NCBI GenBank assembly: GCA_963847615.1
Contig: CAWKAN010000020.1
Span: forward strand, 434,001-498,000
Length of the DNA: 64,000 nucleotides
Direction of reading: 5' to 3'
From: Palsa-883 sp963847615
GTDB taxonomy: Bacteria; Pseudomonadota; Alphaproteobacteria; Acetobacterales; Acetobacteraceae
Each line of letters begins with the position of its first letter. The stretch's first letter is position 1. A model generated the notes under the pieces. The model ran no database searches. It was given only the letters and a program-made list of their open reading frames with translations, and was not told the DNA's origin. A program made the translations under genes and the position numbers. Shown here in pieces: positions 43,879 to 53,295 of this stretch.

Positions 43879-45480
43879 TCAGGCGGCCGCGGCGCCGCGC
43901 CAGCCGGCGACGATCGCCAGCTCGCGCTCCGGGCGCTGCGTGACCACCGGCAGCACCCCCGGATAGATCGCCCCGAGATTGCCGTCGAGCGCGATCGCCT
44001 CGCCCTCGGCCAGCGCCGCCGCGCCGATCCGGCAGGCGCGGCGCGGCAGGTCGATCGTCAGCTCGCGGCAGCCGACCAGGCACACCTTGCCCAACTGGCG
44101 CGCCACCACCGCGGCGTGCGCGGTGCGGCTGCCGGCGGCGGTCAGCAGGCCGGCCGCCTGCGCCAGGCCGGCGATGTCCTCGGTCACCGTCTCCGGGCGG
44201 ACCAGGATCGCCGGCGTGCCCGCGGCGGCAAACCGCGCCGCGGCCTCGCCATCCAGCGCGATCGGCCCGCACGCTACGCCGATGCCGGCCGCCGTGGCGC
44301 GGGCCAGCGGCGGCGGCAGCGGCTCGGCGAAGCGCGTCCGCACGACGCCGGCCAGGTCGATGCCGTCCAGCCGCGCCAGCGCCTGCGCCGGCGTGATCAC
44401 GCCCTCTGCCGCCATGTCGACGGCGATGCGCAGGCTGGCCCAGGGCGTGCGCTTGGCGGCGCGGCTCTGCAGCAGGAACAGCGTGGCGTTCTGCACGGTG
44501 AACTCGAAATCCTGCGCATCGCCGAACAGCGCCTCCAGCACGTCGCGAGCGCGCGCCAGCTCGGCATGCACCGAAGGCAGCTCGCGGCGCAGCCGGTCGC
44601 TGTCGGCCAGCGACTGCCGCCCGGCCACCACGTCCTCGCCCTGGCCGTTGAAGCAGAAGTCGAGGTACAGGCGCGGCGCCCCCGAGGCCGGGTCGCGGGT
44701 GAAGCCGACCCCGGCCCCCGATGCCCCGCCGGCGTTGCCGAACACCATCGTCTGCACGGTGACCGCGGTGCCGGCCGCGTCGTCGAGCCGGTTCAGCCGC
44801 CGGTAGGTCACCGCCTTCGCCGCGTCCCAGGAGCGGAACACCGCCGCGGCGGCGGCGCAAAGCTGGTCCAGCGGATCGGCCGGAAAGTCCCCGCCGGCCA
44901 GGTCCCGGTAGCGCGCCAGCATCGCCAGGGTCAGCCGGCGCAGCGCGCGGTGGTCCAGCTCCTGGGCGCTGTCCTCCTGCTCGGCGGCCAGCGCCTCCCG
45001 CACCAGCGCGTCGAACGGCGCCGCCGGCAGTCCGGCGATCACCTCGGCGTAGCCCTGCACCAGCCGGCGATAGCTGTCCCAGGCCAGCCGCGGATTGCCG
45101 GTCAGCCGCACCAGCCCCTCCACCGTGCGCGGCGTCAGGCCGACATCCAGCACCGTCGCCAGCATCCCCGGCATCGAGGCCGCCGCGCCGGAGCGGACCG
45201 AGACCAGCAGCGGCCGCCGCGCCGAGCCGAAGCCAAGGCCGGTCGCCGCCTCCAGCCGGGCGATGCCGGCGGCCAGCGCGCGGCGCAGCGAGGCGGCATC
45301 CTCGCTGCCGGCGCGCAGCGCGCCGTACCAGCCGGTGCTCAGCACGAAGCCCGCCGGCACAGGCAACCCGGCGTGCGCCATGCGCATCAGGTGCCACGCC
45401 TTGCCGCCCACCGTCGCGGCACCGCCCGGCGGCAAGGTCTCGCCCGGCAGGATGAACCGACAGAGCGGCGCCTCAGCCAC
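43879..45480 (-). CDS. PEP/pyruvate-binding protein, PPDK N-terminal and phosphohistidine domains only
   Basis: 533 residues. The ATP-grasp part has GGKAWHLMRMAHAGLPVPAG, then LLVSVRSGAAASMPGMLATV and the ATP-site GNAGGASGAGVGFTRDPASG. The swivelling domain carries the phospho-His in LTAAGSRTAHAAVVARQLGK. The protein ends shortly after, so the roughly 340-residue PEP/pyruvate TIM barrel of pyruvate phosphate dikinase is missing. It starts with GTG at 45480, overlapping the stop of a PhoU-like gene by 8 bases. It may phosphorylate a partner rather than make PEP; that is inference. The frame is intact. Confidence 0.85.
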   Translation of the reverse strand: MAEAPLCRFILPGETLPPGGAATVGGKAWHLMRMAHAGLPVPAGFVLSTGWYGALRAGSEDAASLRRALAAGIARLEAATGLGFGSARRPLLVSVRSGAAASMPGMLATVLDVGLTPRTVEGLVRLTGNPRLAWDSYRRLVQGYAEVIAGLPAAPFDALVREALAAEQEDSAQELDHRALRRLTLAMLARYRDLAGGDFPADPLDQLCAAAAAVFRSWDAAKAVTYRRLNRLDDAAGTAVTVQTMVFGNAGGASGAGVGFTRDPASGAPRLYLDFCFNGQGEDVVAGRQSLADSDRLRRELPSVHAELARARDVLEALFGDAQDFEFTVQNATLFLLQSRAAKRTPWASLRIAVDMAAEGVITPAQALARLDGIDLAGVVRTRFAEPLPPPLARATAAGIGVACGPIALDGEAAARFAAAGTPAILVRPETVTEDIAGLAQAAGLLTAAGSRTAHAAVVARQLGKVCLVGCRELTIDLPRRACRIGAAALAEGEAIALDGNLGAIYPGVLPVVTQRPERELAIVAGWRGAAAA

Positions 45481-47411
45481 CGCCCAGCTCCGCCAGGACG
45501 TGATCGCGCAGCAGCAGGCTGGCGAGCTTCAGCGCATCCGCCGCCGCTTCCAGCTTGCTGCCCAGCGCCGCATACAGGTGCAACTGGCGGAAATCCGTCG
45601 CGTGTTGGACCGCCGCGACGGTCAGCGCCCGCTCGGCGTCGTCGGCCTGGTGCTCCAGCGCGGCGATGCGGTCGATCGCGGTCAGGAAGTCGTCGGTGTC
45701 CTCGGCCGCGCCGGGCTCCTTGACATGCGCGGCATGCGCCAGCGCCTTGACCCATTCCCGCGCGGCCTCGTCCAGCAGCCCCGCCAGCGTGCGCAGCGGC
45801 GGCAGGGCCGGGCCGTCGGTCTTCGCCGCGGCCAGCAGCCCGAGCAGGAACACCGCCTCCTCCAGCTCGTCGGCGGCGTCGTCCGAGGCCTCGATCAGCG
45901 GGCCGAACGCGGCGTAGTCCGGCCGCCGCCGCACCGCCGCCCGTACATCGATCACCAACTGGTCGGCATCGTGCTCGAACCGGCGCGCGCGGCCGGCCAG
46001 CTTCTCCAGCGCGGCGGCCCCGCCGGTCACCGCCAGCACGCCATCGCGGGTCAGCGCCGCCAGTTCGAACACCAGCCCGGCATGCTCGCCCGCCAGCAGC
46101 AGCAGCCGGCGCGCCTCGTTGGTGAAGTGGCGCAGCAGTTCGGCGCGCACCCGGTCGCGCACCAACGAGGCCGAGCGCCGCGCCAGCATCCCCTCGGTGG
46201 CGGCGCGGAACACGAAGCGCAGGAACGCCTCGGTGTCCGCCACGCCGAGCACGTCGGACAGCCGGTCGCCGAAATGCATCGCCGAGCCGGCGGTCGCCTC
46301 GATCGCCTGGTTGATCAGTTTTCCCCCGCCCAGTTCGAGGAAGCCGCGATGGCCGACCTCCTGCTCCGCCGCCCAGCGCAGCAGCGCGATCCGCGCGCCC
46401 CCGGGCAGGAAGGCGCGCAACTGCTTGCGGGCGCGGTTCCAGTCGATCAGGAACACCAGGCGCGAGCCGAGGAATTCCAGGTAGCCGCGGCAGGCCGCCT
46501 CGTCCGCGGCGGTGATAGCGGCCGGTGGCGAGGTGGAATGCCGCGCCGGCCGCCAGCGTGCCGGACCGCAGTGTGTCCCATTCCGGCTGGTAGCGCACCA
46601 GCAGGCTCTGGAAGAAGGCGACGCGCTCGGGATGGATATCGGTGTAGGTGACGCTGACGGACAAGCCCTCGACATGCACGACGATCACGTGCGCGTCGGT
46701 GGTGCCGATGTCGTTCTGGATCACCAGCCGCGCGTCGCTGCGCGTGGCCGTGGTGCCGAGGCCGGGATGGTCGCCCTTCAGCGGCGCGGTGCGGTTCAGC
46801 CCGGCCATGAAGGCGGCGACGCGCGGCCGGTCCTCCGGCGCCAGGCCGTAGACCGCGGCGCCGTCCAGGGTTTCCTGCGCCAGCGCCACCTGCTGCGCGT
46901 TCAGCGCTTTGTGCAGGTCCATCACGAGCTGGTGCAGGCTGTCGGTGCCGCCGTGCCGCAGGCGGGTCATCGCGGCGAGCGCGCCGGCGTCCAGCAGGTC
47001 GTCCTCGGCGGCCGGCATGGATTTCAGCAGCGCGTCGAGCCGGGTGGCGATGTCGGGGTGCCCGGGGGGGTGCCCGGGGGGGCGCCCGGCGGCCAGCACC
47101 GGCGCGGCCATCACCCGCAGGTCGGCGGCGATGCGCGCCAGCAGCCGCGGGGCGCCCGGCACGAGGTAGCGCGCGCCCTGGCGGCGGGTGGCGGCGACCA
47201 TGGCGTCGAGCTCAAGGTCGTCGATGCCGCAGGCGATGCGCTCGCGCTTCAGGTTGTCGGCGGGCTGCTCGGGGTGATCGGCGTGCGCCAGCGCGGCTTG
47301 CAGCAGGGTGAAGGCGAATTTGACCCGGTCGTTGGCTGCCAGCGCGGCGTTCACCGCCCCCGGACGGCGCAGCCCGTCTTCGCCGATCGCCGCCAGCACC
47401 TCGGTCTTCAT
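45473..47411 (-). pseudogene. DUF47/PhoU-like protein with long N-terminal extension, one frameshift
   Basis: The N-terminal 300 residues (MKTEVLAAIGEDGLRRPGAV onward) contain AANDRVKFAFTLLQAALAHA and RSDARLVIQNDIGTTDAHVI, and no known domain is recognised. Near 46515 one extra T breaks LATGR from ITAADEAACRGYLEF. The C-terminal part has FEHDADQLVIDVRAAV, then EASDDAADELEEAVFL, ALEHQADDAERALT and LGSKLEAAADALKLASLLLRDHV. These are the paired helical acidic motifs of DUF47/PhoU proteins. It is coupled to the truncated PPDK-like gene. Metal or phosphate signalling is a guess. Confidence 0.72.
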
Positions 47412-47870
47412 CGGATTTCTCCGCGCATCGCTGAGGCAGTCTGGCGCTAGGTCGGGGAGGGCCGCCTTGAGGTGAATCAACGGTGGGCCGCGCGTGGGGA
47501 GGATGTCATCGTGGTGTCACGGACGGTGGCATGGTCTTCCGTGCCGTACCGCCCAGCGTGCGGTCGTGGGTCAGATTGAAGGTCGTGCTCCAATCCAAAG
47601 CAGCGGTATCCGGGTCGCTTTGCCTGAACCGCCGGATTCGACCCGAAGCGGACATACATCGCCTCATGCCGTCCGCGCCCAGAACCGGGTATTTCCGGCG
47701 GAGGGAGGCATCGACCGGCTTGCCCGAGTTTCACCTACAGAAATTTGCTCTATGCCGATTTGTGGATGGAATATCTATTGGAATCAGATGGTTACAGAGT
47801 CCTGTGTCTGATAACCGCGCATTATCGGATATCGGGAACCGGAAGACCCCCCAGCACTGCGCCTCTACCC
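47412..47870. other. Intergenic region at the edge of the second accessory zone
   Basis: No convincing gene. GC content drops after about 47700, marking the start of DNA unlike the core. It contains the promoter side of the DUF47 gene. Confidence 0.5.
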
Positions 47871-48614
47871 TTAGGCGAAGCTCTCGGTCGATTGCTTGTT
47901 TATTACAGCGTTTGACTTGAGAAACTTTATCATGGCCTGCTCAAGCTGGTGACGAAGCTGCTCGTCCTTCACCTCTATATATGAGGCATACTCGACTATA
48001 GGTGGCCTGAACCAGAATTTCTCGAAGTGCTCGCCCAATCTGGTGGCTATCTTGTCTCCCTTGCCAACGTAAAGTGGACGCTCGCTGATGTCATACAGGA
48101 CATACACTCCTGCACATTTTGGCCAGTCATTTTTTGAATGAGGGTCGAAGTCGGTGAGGCTACCGAGGCCGACGATAGCCTGCTCCTGCTCTGTGTCTTG
48201 CACAACTTGCTCAGGCACAGATTGTTTAAGAGCTTTGGCCAACTTGTTCCTTGTGGACGCCTGGGGATTCTGGATTTTCCCGCTCTCAATGTTATAAATC
48301 GCGGGGGTAGAGACACCCGATGCTTTAGCAAGCTCCGGCACGGACATAGATGCCGCGCTGCGGTGGTCACGGAGCCAAACACCGAAGCTCGAAACTTGCG
48401 TCTCTGGCACCGCGTCGAGCGTTTCCCCCTTCTTGGGAAACAGCGGCCCCAAAATCTTCTCGACCTTCTTTCTGTTGTCTTCCGTGAGACCGCCTCCTGC
48501 CTCCCATACCGAGACCGAGGCTGGTGCTACGCCGACTTTCTCGGCCAGTGCTGTCTGAGTCAGTCCTTCCCTCTCTCTCGCCCGGCGAATGCGCTGTCCA
48601 AGTGAGGTGCTCAC
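47871..48614 (-). CDS. Two XRE helix-turn-helix domains fused to a GIY-YIG nuclease domain
   Basis: 247 residues. The first HTH is at about 6-57 (LGQRIRRAREREGLTQTAL, VGVAPASVSVWEAG). A second one is at about 77-130 (SFGVWLRDHRSAASMSVPEL, SGVSTPAIYNIESGK). The C-terminal 85 residues are GIY-YIG-like: CAGVYVLYDISERPLYVGKGDKIATRLGEH, with GVY and YVG, the Arg after them, and a downstream Glu in LRHQLEQAMIKFL. It starts with GTG at 48614. GC is lower than in the core. It may bind its own operator and cut or nick DNA nearby. No partner gene is obvious. Confidence 0.78.
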   Translation of the reverse strand: MSTSLGQRIRRAREREGLTQTALAEKVGVAPASVSVWEAGGGLTEDNRKKVEKILGPLFPKKGETLDAVPETQVSSFGVWLRDHRSAASMSVPELAKASGVSTPAIYNIESGKIQNPQASTRNKLAKALKQSVPEQVVQDTEQEQAIVGLGSLTDFDPHSKNDWPKCAGVYVLYDISERPLYVGKGDKIATRLGEHFEKFWFRPPIVEYASYIEVKDEQLRHQLEQAMIKFLKSNAVINKQSTESFA

Positions 48615-49179
48615 TGATTGGTCTCCCTACCAAATCCTGCCTATTCTTCTCGCTCCTAAGCACCGCATAGCGAGTGTTGACTGGCGAATGTTCCACGTTC
48701 CGACCGCCACGGCAAGCATCGTAGGCGCCGGGGGGCAGCACCCCTGAGCTGTAGCGCCTGGTTGGTTCCTCAGGGGTGGCTGCCGGCCGTAGTCGGCGAC
48801 GGTGAAGATCGCCCGCTTCTCGTTCCTGCGCGCGCGGCTAGTCGGGTAGCCGTGAGTAGGACTTATCGAGCGGCCGCCCACGGCGATGGCGAAGCCGCCG
48901 CCGTTCCGGAGCAGATAGGGGGCATATCGTCGAACCACTCTGCATCAGAAATCTGCATCGGAAAAGCCCAATTAGATCAGCGGCCCGGCTCTGATACGAA
49001 AATCTTGATTAACGGAACGCTCGGAAGCTGGTCTAGGGGAGCGGCCGGGCATACCCCTCCCGATTACTCCAATTTAGCTACTAGGCTTTAGGGGGCTAAC
49101 TCTTGCAAAATGGCTACGGATTCCCACATCACCTATGCCAATTTCACCCGGTAGAACACGAGGTAAAGGAAAGATAGCT
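48615..49179. other. Intergenic region, divergent promoters
   Basis: 565 bp between the XRE-GIY-YIG gene and the gene at 49180. A frame on the minus strand (48627-48938) has mixed composition but no recognised family and no ribosome site. Nothing else is supported. Confidence 0.45.
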
Positions 49180-49785
49180 ATGGACAAGCAGCAGGTTAAA
49201 CAGGCGTTGGCGGATATGGCCAAGCTGGCAGCCACGAGGGAGGGCTATGCCCTCGCGGGCAAGGCGCCGGGGCACGGCCGGTTGGCCGTCTGGAACGTCA
49301 CCAAGGGTGGCCAAACGCTCAGGATGGCGGTCAAAACGTCGCGAGACCGTCGGTTCTGTTTCGTCCCGAGCGACAACGGCAAGCACTGGAAGACTCTCGA
49401 TGATGCCGATGTCGTGGTTGTCGCGGCGGTGGACTCGAAGGATGAGCCTCAGAGCGTGCAGGTCTTCATCTTCAGGGCTGGCATGCTTCGTAACCGCTTC
49501 ATTGCGACGTTTAAGGCTCGCGCAAAAGTTAACCCCGCATACGCGGCAAGGGCCGAAAAGGCTGGCGTATGGATTTGCCTTGATCCCGACACGCGCCCGG
49601 AGGGGCATCACGGCTCTGGCCTCGCAAAGGAGTTCCCCCCGGTGGCTACCTACCCGCTCAAGTCGCCCGACACGATGCCAGCATCCGAAACCGTTGCGGA
49701 TATATTGGCGGATGCGCGCAAGCGCCTCGCCGCCGTCACTGGCGCCGACGAGGCACGCATCAAGCTTGAAATGCGGCTTGAGTAG
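49180..49785 (+). CDS. Hypothetical protein, accessory region
   Basis: 201 residues from MDKQQVKQALADMAKLAATR with AAAGGAAAG upstream. WNVTKGGQTLRMAVKTSRDRR then ADVVVVAAVDSKDEPQSVQV and VFIFRAGMLRNRFIATFKAR give an alternating strand pattern. ASETVADILADARKRLAAVTG near the end looks helical. The overall plan (short strands, DAD and DSKDEPQSVQV) recalls small nuclease-like folds of accessory islands, but no family is recognised and none is claimed. Moderate GC supports an acquired origin. Confidence 0.65.
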   Translation: MDKQQVKQALADMAKLAATREGYALAGKAPGHGRLAVWNVTKGGQTLRMAVKTSRDRRFCFVPSDNGKHWKTLDDADVVVVAAVDSKDEPQSVQVFIFRAGMLRNRFIATFKARAKVNPAYAARAEKAGVWICLDPDTRPEGHHGSGLAKEFPPVATYPLKSPDTMPASETVADILADARKRLAAVTGADEARIKLEMRLE

Positions 49786-49990
49786 TCTGAGAGGGATGCA
49801 GGCGGCGGAGTGGGCCGGTGGCTTTGTCGCTCACCGCGCCGCCGCCGGCGTCGCGGCCGTCCGGTGACGATCCCTCACGCGTCAGCTTGGTAGGGCCTTC
49901 CGACCGCTGATCCGCAGGCCGGAAAAGTGGCTGGGTATATAGAGGACGAGGGAAGGCCATCGGGGCGCTTCGCTCATGGGAGAAATAGAC

Positions 49991-50185
49991 ATGGACGTGT
50001 TCGAGCACAGCGCCGTTGTGGCGCACTTCCTGGCGGGCAACCGGGTAGAACTCTACGCCGTTGATGGAACGCCACCGACCGACCCGGACGAGGGGGGCGC
50101 CGAGTATCTCCGGTTACGCGGCATCATGGCAGCGGCCAGGCTGTTGCGGCGGGGCAATCCGTCCATCCGGGTCTACGCCCCTTGA
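49991..50185 (+). CDS. Small hypothetical protein beside IS30
   Basis: 64 residues: MDVFEHSAVVAHFLAGNRVE then LYAVDGTPPTDPDEGG, AEYLRLRGIMAAARLLRRG and NPSIRVYAP. GGGAGAAATAGAC is a good ribosome site for the ATG at 49991. No family is recognised. It ends 18 bp before the left end of the IS. Confidence 0.5.
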   Translation: MDVFEHSAVVAHFLAGNRVELYAVDGTPPTDPDEGGAEYLRLRGIMAAARLLRRGNPSIRVYAP

Positions 50186-51277
50186 CCTGACAACGCGTGC
50201 GGCCCCCTGTCCCGAAAATGATGGCGGATTCAAGTTTGGGAACGAACACCACCGGATGACGTCTCGGTTTGCGCTGGCCGCTGCGGCAAGCAGATTGCTG
50301 AATTGCTCGTTCGGCGTTGCGTAGTCCAACGTCTTTCTGGGTCGATTGTTGAGGCTGGCGGCGACGGTGTCGAGGTCGCCTTGGTCCAGCCCCGACAAGG
50401 ACGTGCCTTTCGGGAAATACTGGCGCAGCAGGCCGTTGGTGTTCTCGTTGGAGCCGCGCTGCCACGGCGCATGCGGGTCAGCAAAGAAGATGCGCATGCC
50501 GGTATTGAGGGCAAGGCTCTCGTGCTCCGCCATTTCCTTGCCCTGGTCGTAGGTCAACGTTTTGCGCAGCGGAGCCGGAATGGCGTTCAAGGCCCCGGCG
50601 AAAGCGCAGGCGGCGACATCCGCCTTGCGCGTGGGCATCCGCACCAGGACGACATAGCGGGTCGTGCGTTCCACCAACGTGCCGATCGCACTGGCCCCTC
50701 CGGCACCCACAATGAAGTCGCCCTCCCAATGGCCCGGCACCAGACGGCCCTCGATTTCCTCAGGCCGGTCCTTGATATTGGTCATGCCGCAGAGCTTGCC
50801 GCGGCGCTCGCTGCCTTTTGGCTTGCGACCGCGGTTTGGCTTGTCCTGGCGCAAGCACGCGATCAGCTCGCGGCGCAGTTCGCCGCGCGGCAAGGCGTAG
50901 ATCGCGGTGTAGATCGCCTCGTGCGACACACGCAGGCCCGATTGCTGCTCCATTCCATGCTCGATCCGCTTGCGCCTGCCCGATATTTGCTCAGGGGACC
51001 ATTTCAAGCGCAACAGCCTAGCCACTTCACCAAACAGCGCGCCATCGCTCGCCAGCCGCGGTTTGCGGCCAGACCGGCGCCGGCCGGCAAGGGCTTGGGT
51101 CTCCGCCGTGTGCGCCAGGTACCCCGCGGCATCGCGATGCCGCTTGATCTCAGCCGAAATCGTCCCAGGCGACCGGCAGAGGGCCCGGGCAATCGATCGG
51201 ACCCCCCAGCCGTCATGCAGACGCACCTCAATCATCGTGCGATCAACAACCGTCAGCCGACGTCTCGAAATTGCCAT
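50114..51277 (-). CDS. IS30 family transposase
   Basis: 387 residues as read. The N-terminal HTH is RRRLTVVDRTMIEVRLHDGW then SIARALCRSPGTISAEIKRH. The DDE core shows GHWEGDFIVG (first Asp), LTYDQGKEMAEHE (second Asp) and HAPWQRGSNENTNGLLRQYFPKG (Glu), the IS30 signature. It should end near the left IS end, but a one-base loss in the left terminal repeat lets the frame run to 50114, adding about 30 residues of foreign sequence. Activity may still be possible, since the DDE core is intact. Confidence 0.9.
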   Translation of the reverse strand: MAISRRRLTVVDRTMIEVRLHDGWGVRSIARALCRSPGTISAEIKRHRDAAGYLAHTAETQALAGRRRSGRKPRLASDGALFGEVARLLRLKWSPEQISGRRKRIEHGMEQQSGLRVSHEAIYTAIYALPRGELRRELIACLRQDKPNRGRKPKGSERRGKLCGMTNIKDRPEEIEGRLVPGHWEGDFIVGAGGASAIGTLVERTTRYVVLVRMPTRKADVAACAFAGALNAIPAPLRKTLTYDQGKEMAEHESLALNTGMRIFFADPHAPWQRGSNENTNGLLRQYFPKGTSLSGLDQGDLDTVAASLNNRPRKTLDYATPNEQFSNLLAAAASANRDVIRWCSFPNLNPPSFSGQGAARVVRSRGVDPDGRIAPPQQPGRCHDAA

Positions 51278-51356
51278 CCCACCACCCTAAACTGTCGGGT
51301 CACCCGGTGGTGTTCGCTCCCAAACTTGAATCCGCCGATCATTTTCGGGACAGGGG
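50204..51356 (-). mobile_element. IS30 family insertion sequence, about 1153 bp
   Basis: The ends CCCCTGTCCCGAAAATGAT (left, + strand) and the inverted right end match over about 57 bp, through GGATTCAAGTTTGGG and GAACACCACCGG. The left end has GATGGCGG where the right has GATCGGCGG. One transposase gene fills it. No clear target duplication was seen. Confidence 0.88.
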
Positions 51357-51537
51357 AGCGGGGCTAGATCGCCGGATTTCACGCCGAACTTGCGCACCGA
51401 AGAGGTCCGCTCTCCACCCATTGCGGGCATTCAAACTGACCCGCACCCAGCGTGCGCTGTATTTGCTTGACGACGCACTGTGATATCGCATGGCAAGCTG
51501 GCGGCGCGTCGAGGACGGTCTTGCGGAGGTTGCGGGC

Positions 51538-51789
51538 ATGACCACGTTCCCACTTCGCCTGACGGAGGAGCTCAAGGCGATCCTGGCCGCACAGGCCGCC
51601 AGGGCCGGGGTCAGTCTCAACCAGTACATCGCCACTGTGCTCGCCGCCCATGTTGGCGCCCAGGCGGAAGCCCAGCGCTATATTGCGGCCAGGACGGCGC
51701 GCGCCCAGCCGGCGTCGGCGCGGACCATCCTGGCACGTGCCGGCAAGCGCCAGCGGCCACGCGCAGGGGATCGCCTGGACGCCGCGTGA
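51538..51789 (+). CDS. Ribbon-helix-helix (HicB/Arc-like) protein
   Basis: 83 residues: MTTFPLRLTEELKAILAAQA then AARAGVSLNQYIATVLAAHVG. This is the beta strand plus two helices of the Arc/MetJ fold, as in HicB-type antitoxin tails. GCGGAGGTT precedes the ATG. No HicA-like toxin is found beside it; the IS30 insertion lies immediately upstream and may have removed a partner. A stand-alone repressor is the other option. Confidence 0.72.
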   Translation: MTTFPLRLTEELKAILAAQAARAGVSLNQYIATVLAAHVGAQAEAQRYIAARTARAQPASARTILARAGKRQRPRAGDRLDAA

Positions 51790-52251
51790 CCGCGGAGGCT
51801 CGCGCCCCGGCCGTGCACCGGCGCGGCGCCGCACCGCCTGATACTGTGCGCCCAGACCACCGACCGCCGCCGAGGCAGCGACCCGACGCCGCGCCGGCCA
51901 CCGCGGCGGCCGATCGATGCAGGTTGCCGAAATCGCATCGCCGCGACCTTGCGGTGGCGAGGCGGCATCCCGATAGAACAAGATATGAACGATCGTCCAC
52001 CCTGCCGCCTGGGACTTGCATCGCGGGCGGCGCGAAGCGCTGTCACCTGGGGTGCCAACCGGACAGCCGGGCAACGGGCGTCACGAGCAGAACGCCAGGC
52101 CGGGCCGGGCGAAGCGGCAGGCCGAGCGCACGGGCGCCCGGACGGAACGGGCGATGCTGGCGCCCTGGTGGCCGGGGATCAAACCGGTGCGGCTGATCAA
52201 GTGGCTGCCGATGTGGCATGCCCAGGCGGCCCGGCACGCGAAACTCGGACG
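51790..52251. other. Region between RHH gene and tandem array
   Basis: No firm gene. A frame at about 52140-52250 encodes a short Trp-rich stretch (LAPWWPGIKPVRLIKWLPMW) that then runs into the repeat array, so it may be the remnant of a gene truncated by the array. Confidence 0.4.
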
Positions 52252-53136
52252 GGACGCCATACAACGCATGCCACCGGGCGCTTGTCCCGGTGGTGGCACG
52301 GTGGCGCTTCCGACCGGGCCGGCCAGGGCAGCCGACGCCGCCTGCGACAAGACCCCATACAACGCATGCCACCGGGCGCTTGTCCCGGTGGTGGCACGGT
52401 GGCGCTTCCGGCCGGGCCGGGCGGGGCAGCCGACGCGGCCTGCGACAAGACCCCATACAACGTGGCACGGTGGCGCTTCCGACCGGGCCGGGCGGGGCAG
52501 CCGACGCGGCCTGCGACAAGACCCCATACACCGTGGCACGGTGGCGCTTCCGACCGGGCCGGGCGAGGCAGCCGACGCCGCCTGCGACAAGACCCCATAC
52601 ACCGTGGCACGGTGGCGCTTCCGGCCGGGCCGGGCGAGACAGCCGACGCCGCCTGCGACAAGACCCCATACACCGTGGCACGGTGGCGCTTCCGACCGGG
52701 CCGGGCGAGACAGCCGACGCCGCCTGCGACAAGACCCCATACAACGTGGCACGGTGGCGCCTCCGACCGGGCCGGGCGAGACAGCCGACGCCGCCTGCGA
52801 CAAGACCCCATACACCGTGGCACGGTGGCGCTTCCGACCGGGCCGGGCGGGGCAGCCGACGCCGCCTGCGACAAGACCCCATACAACGCATGCCACCGGG
52901 CGCTTGTCCCGGTGGTGGCACGGTGGCGCCTCCGACCGGGCCGGCCGAGGCAGCCGACGCCGCCTGCGACAAGACCCCATACACCGTGGCACGGTGGCGC
53001 GTCCGGCCGGGCCGGGCGGGGCAGCCGACGCCGCCTGCGACAAGACCCCATACAACGCATGCCACCGGGCGCTTGTCCCGGTGGTGGCACGGTGGCGCCT
53101 CCGGCCGGGCCGGGCGGGGCAGCCGACGCCGCCAGC
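52252..53136. repeat. 71-bp tandem repeat array, 11 units, four with a 27-bp hairpin
   Basis: The anchor GACAAGACCCCATACA starts at 52346, 52444, 52515, 52586, 52657, 52728, 52799, 52870, 52968 and 53039, after a first partial unit at 52252. Steps are 71 bp, or 98 bp where a 27-bp hairpin (CCACCGGG / CCCGGTGG) is present. Neither 71 nor 98 is a multiple of three, so the long open frames across it do not encode a periodic protein. It ends 160 bp before lepA. Confidence 0.93.
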
Positions 53137-53295
53137 CCCTCCCGCCGGACGCGCCGGCCCTCCGCGACACGCGAACGCCGCGCCCACCGCCGGCCGCAGG
53201 TGACACCGCTGACCGGAGCCTCTATCTGACCCCCAACCCCCCGACCCACCAGCGCGCCGCCCTGACCACTGACGACTGAAACCTGACACCTGAAA

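Noticed and set aside
48627..48938. 103-codon minus-strand frame in the accessory intergenic region
   Set aside because: Composition is mixed, but there is no ribosome site, family or partner, so it is mentioned only in the intergenic note.
49000..49100. Possible tRNA or attachment site at the island edge
   Set aside because: No cloverleaf or GTTCGA-type T-loop was found there. By eye, no tRNA was recognised anywhere in the window.
52252..53136. Possible CRISPR array
   Set aside because: Units are contiguous and near-identical over their whole length, with no variable spacers and no cas genes nearby.
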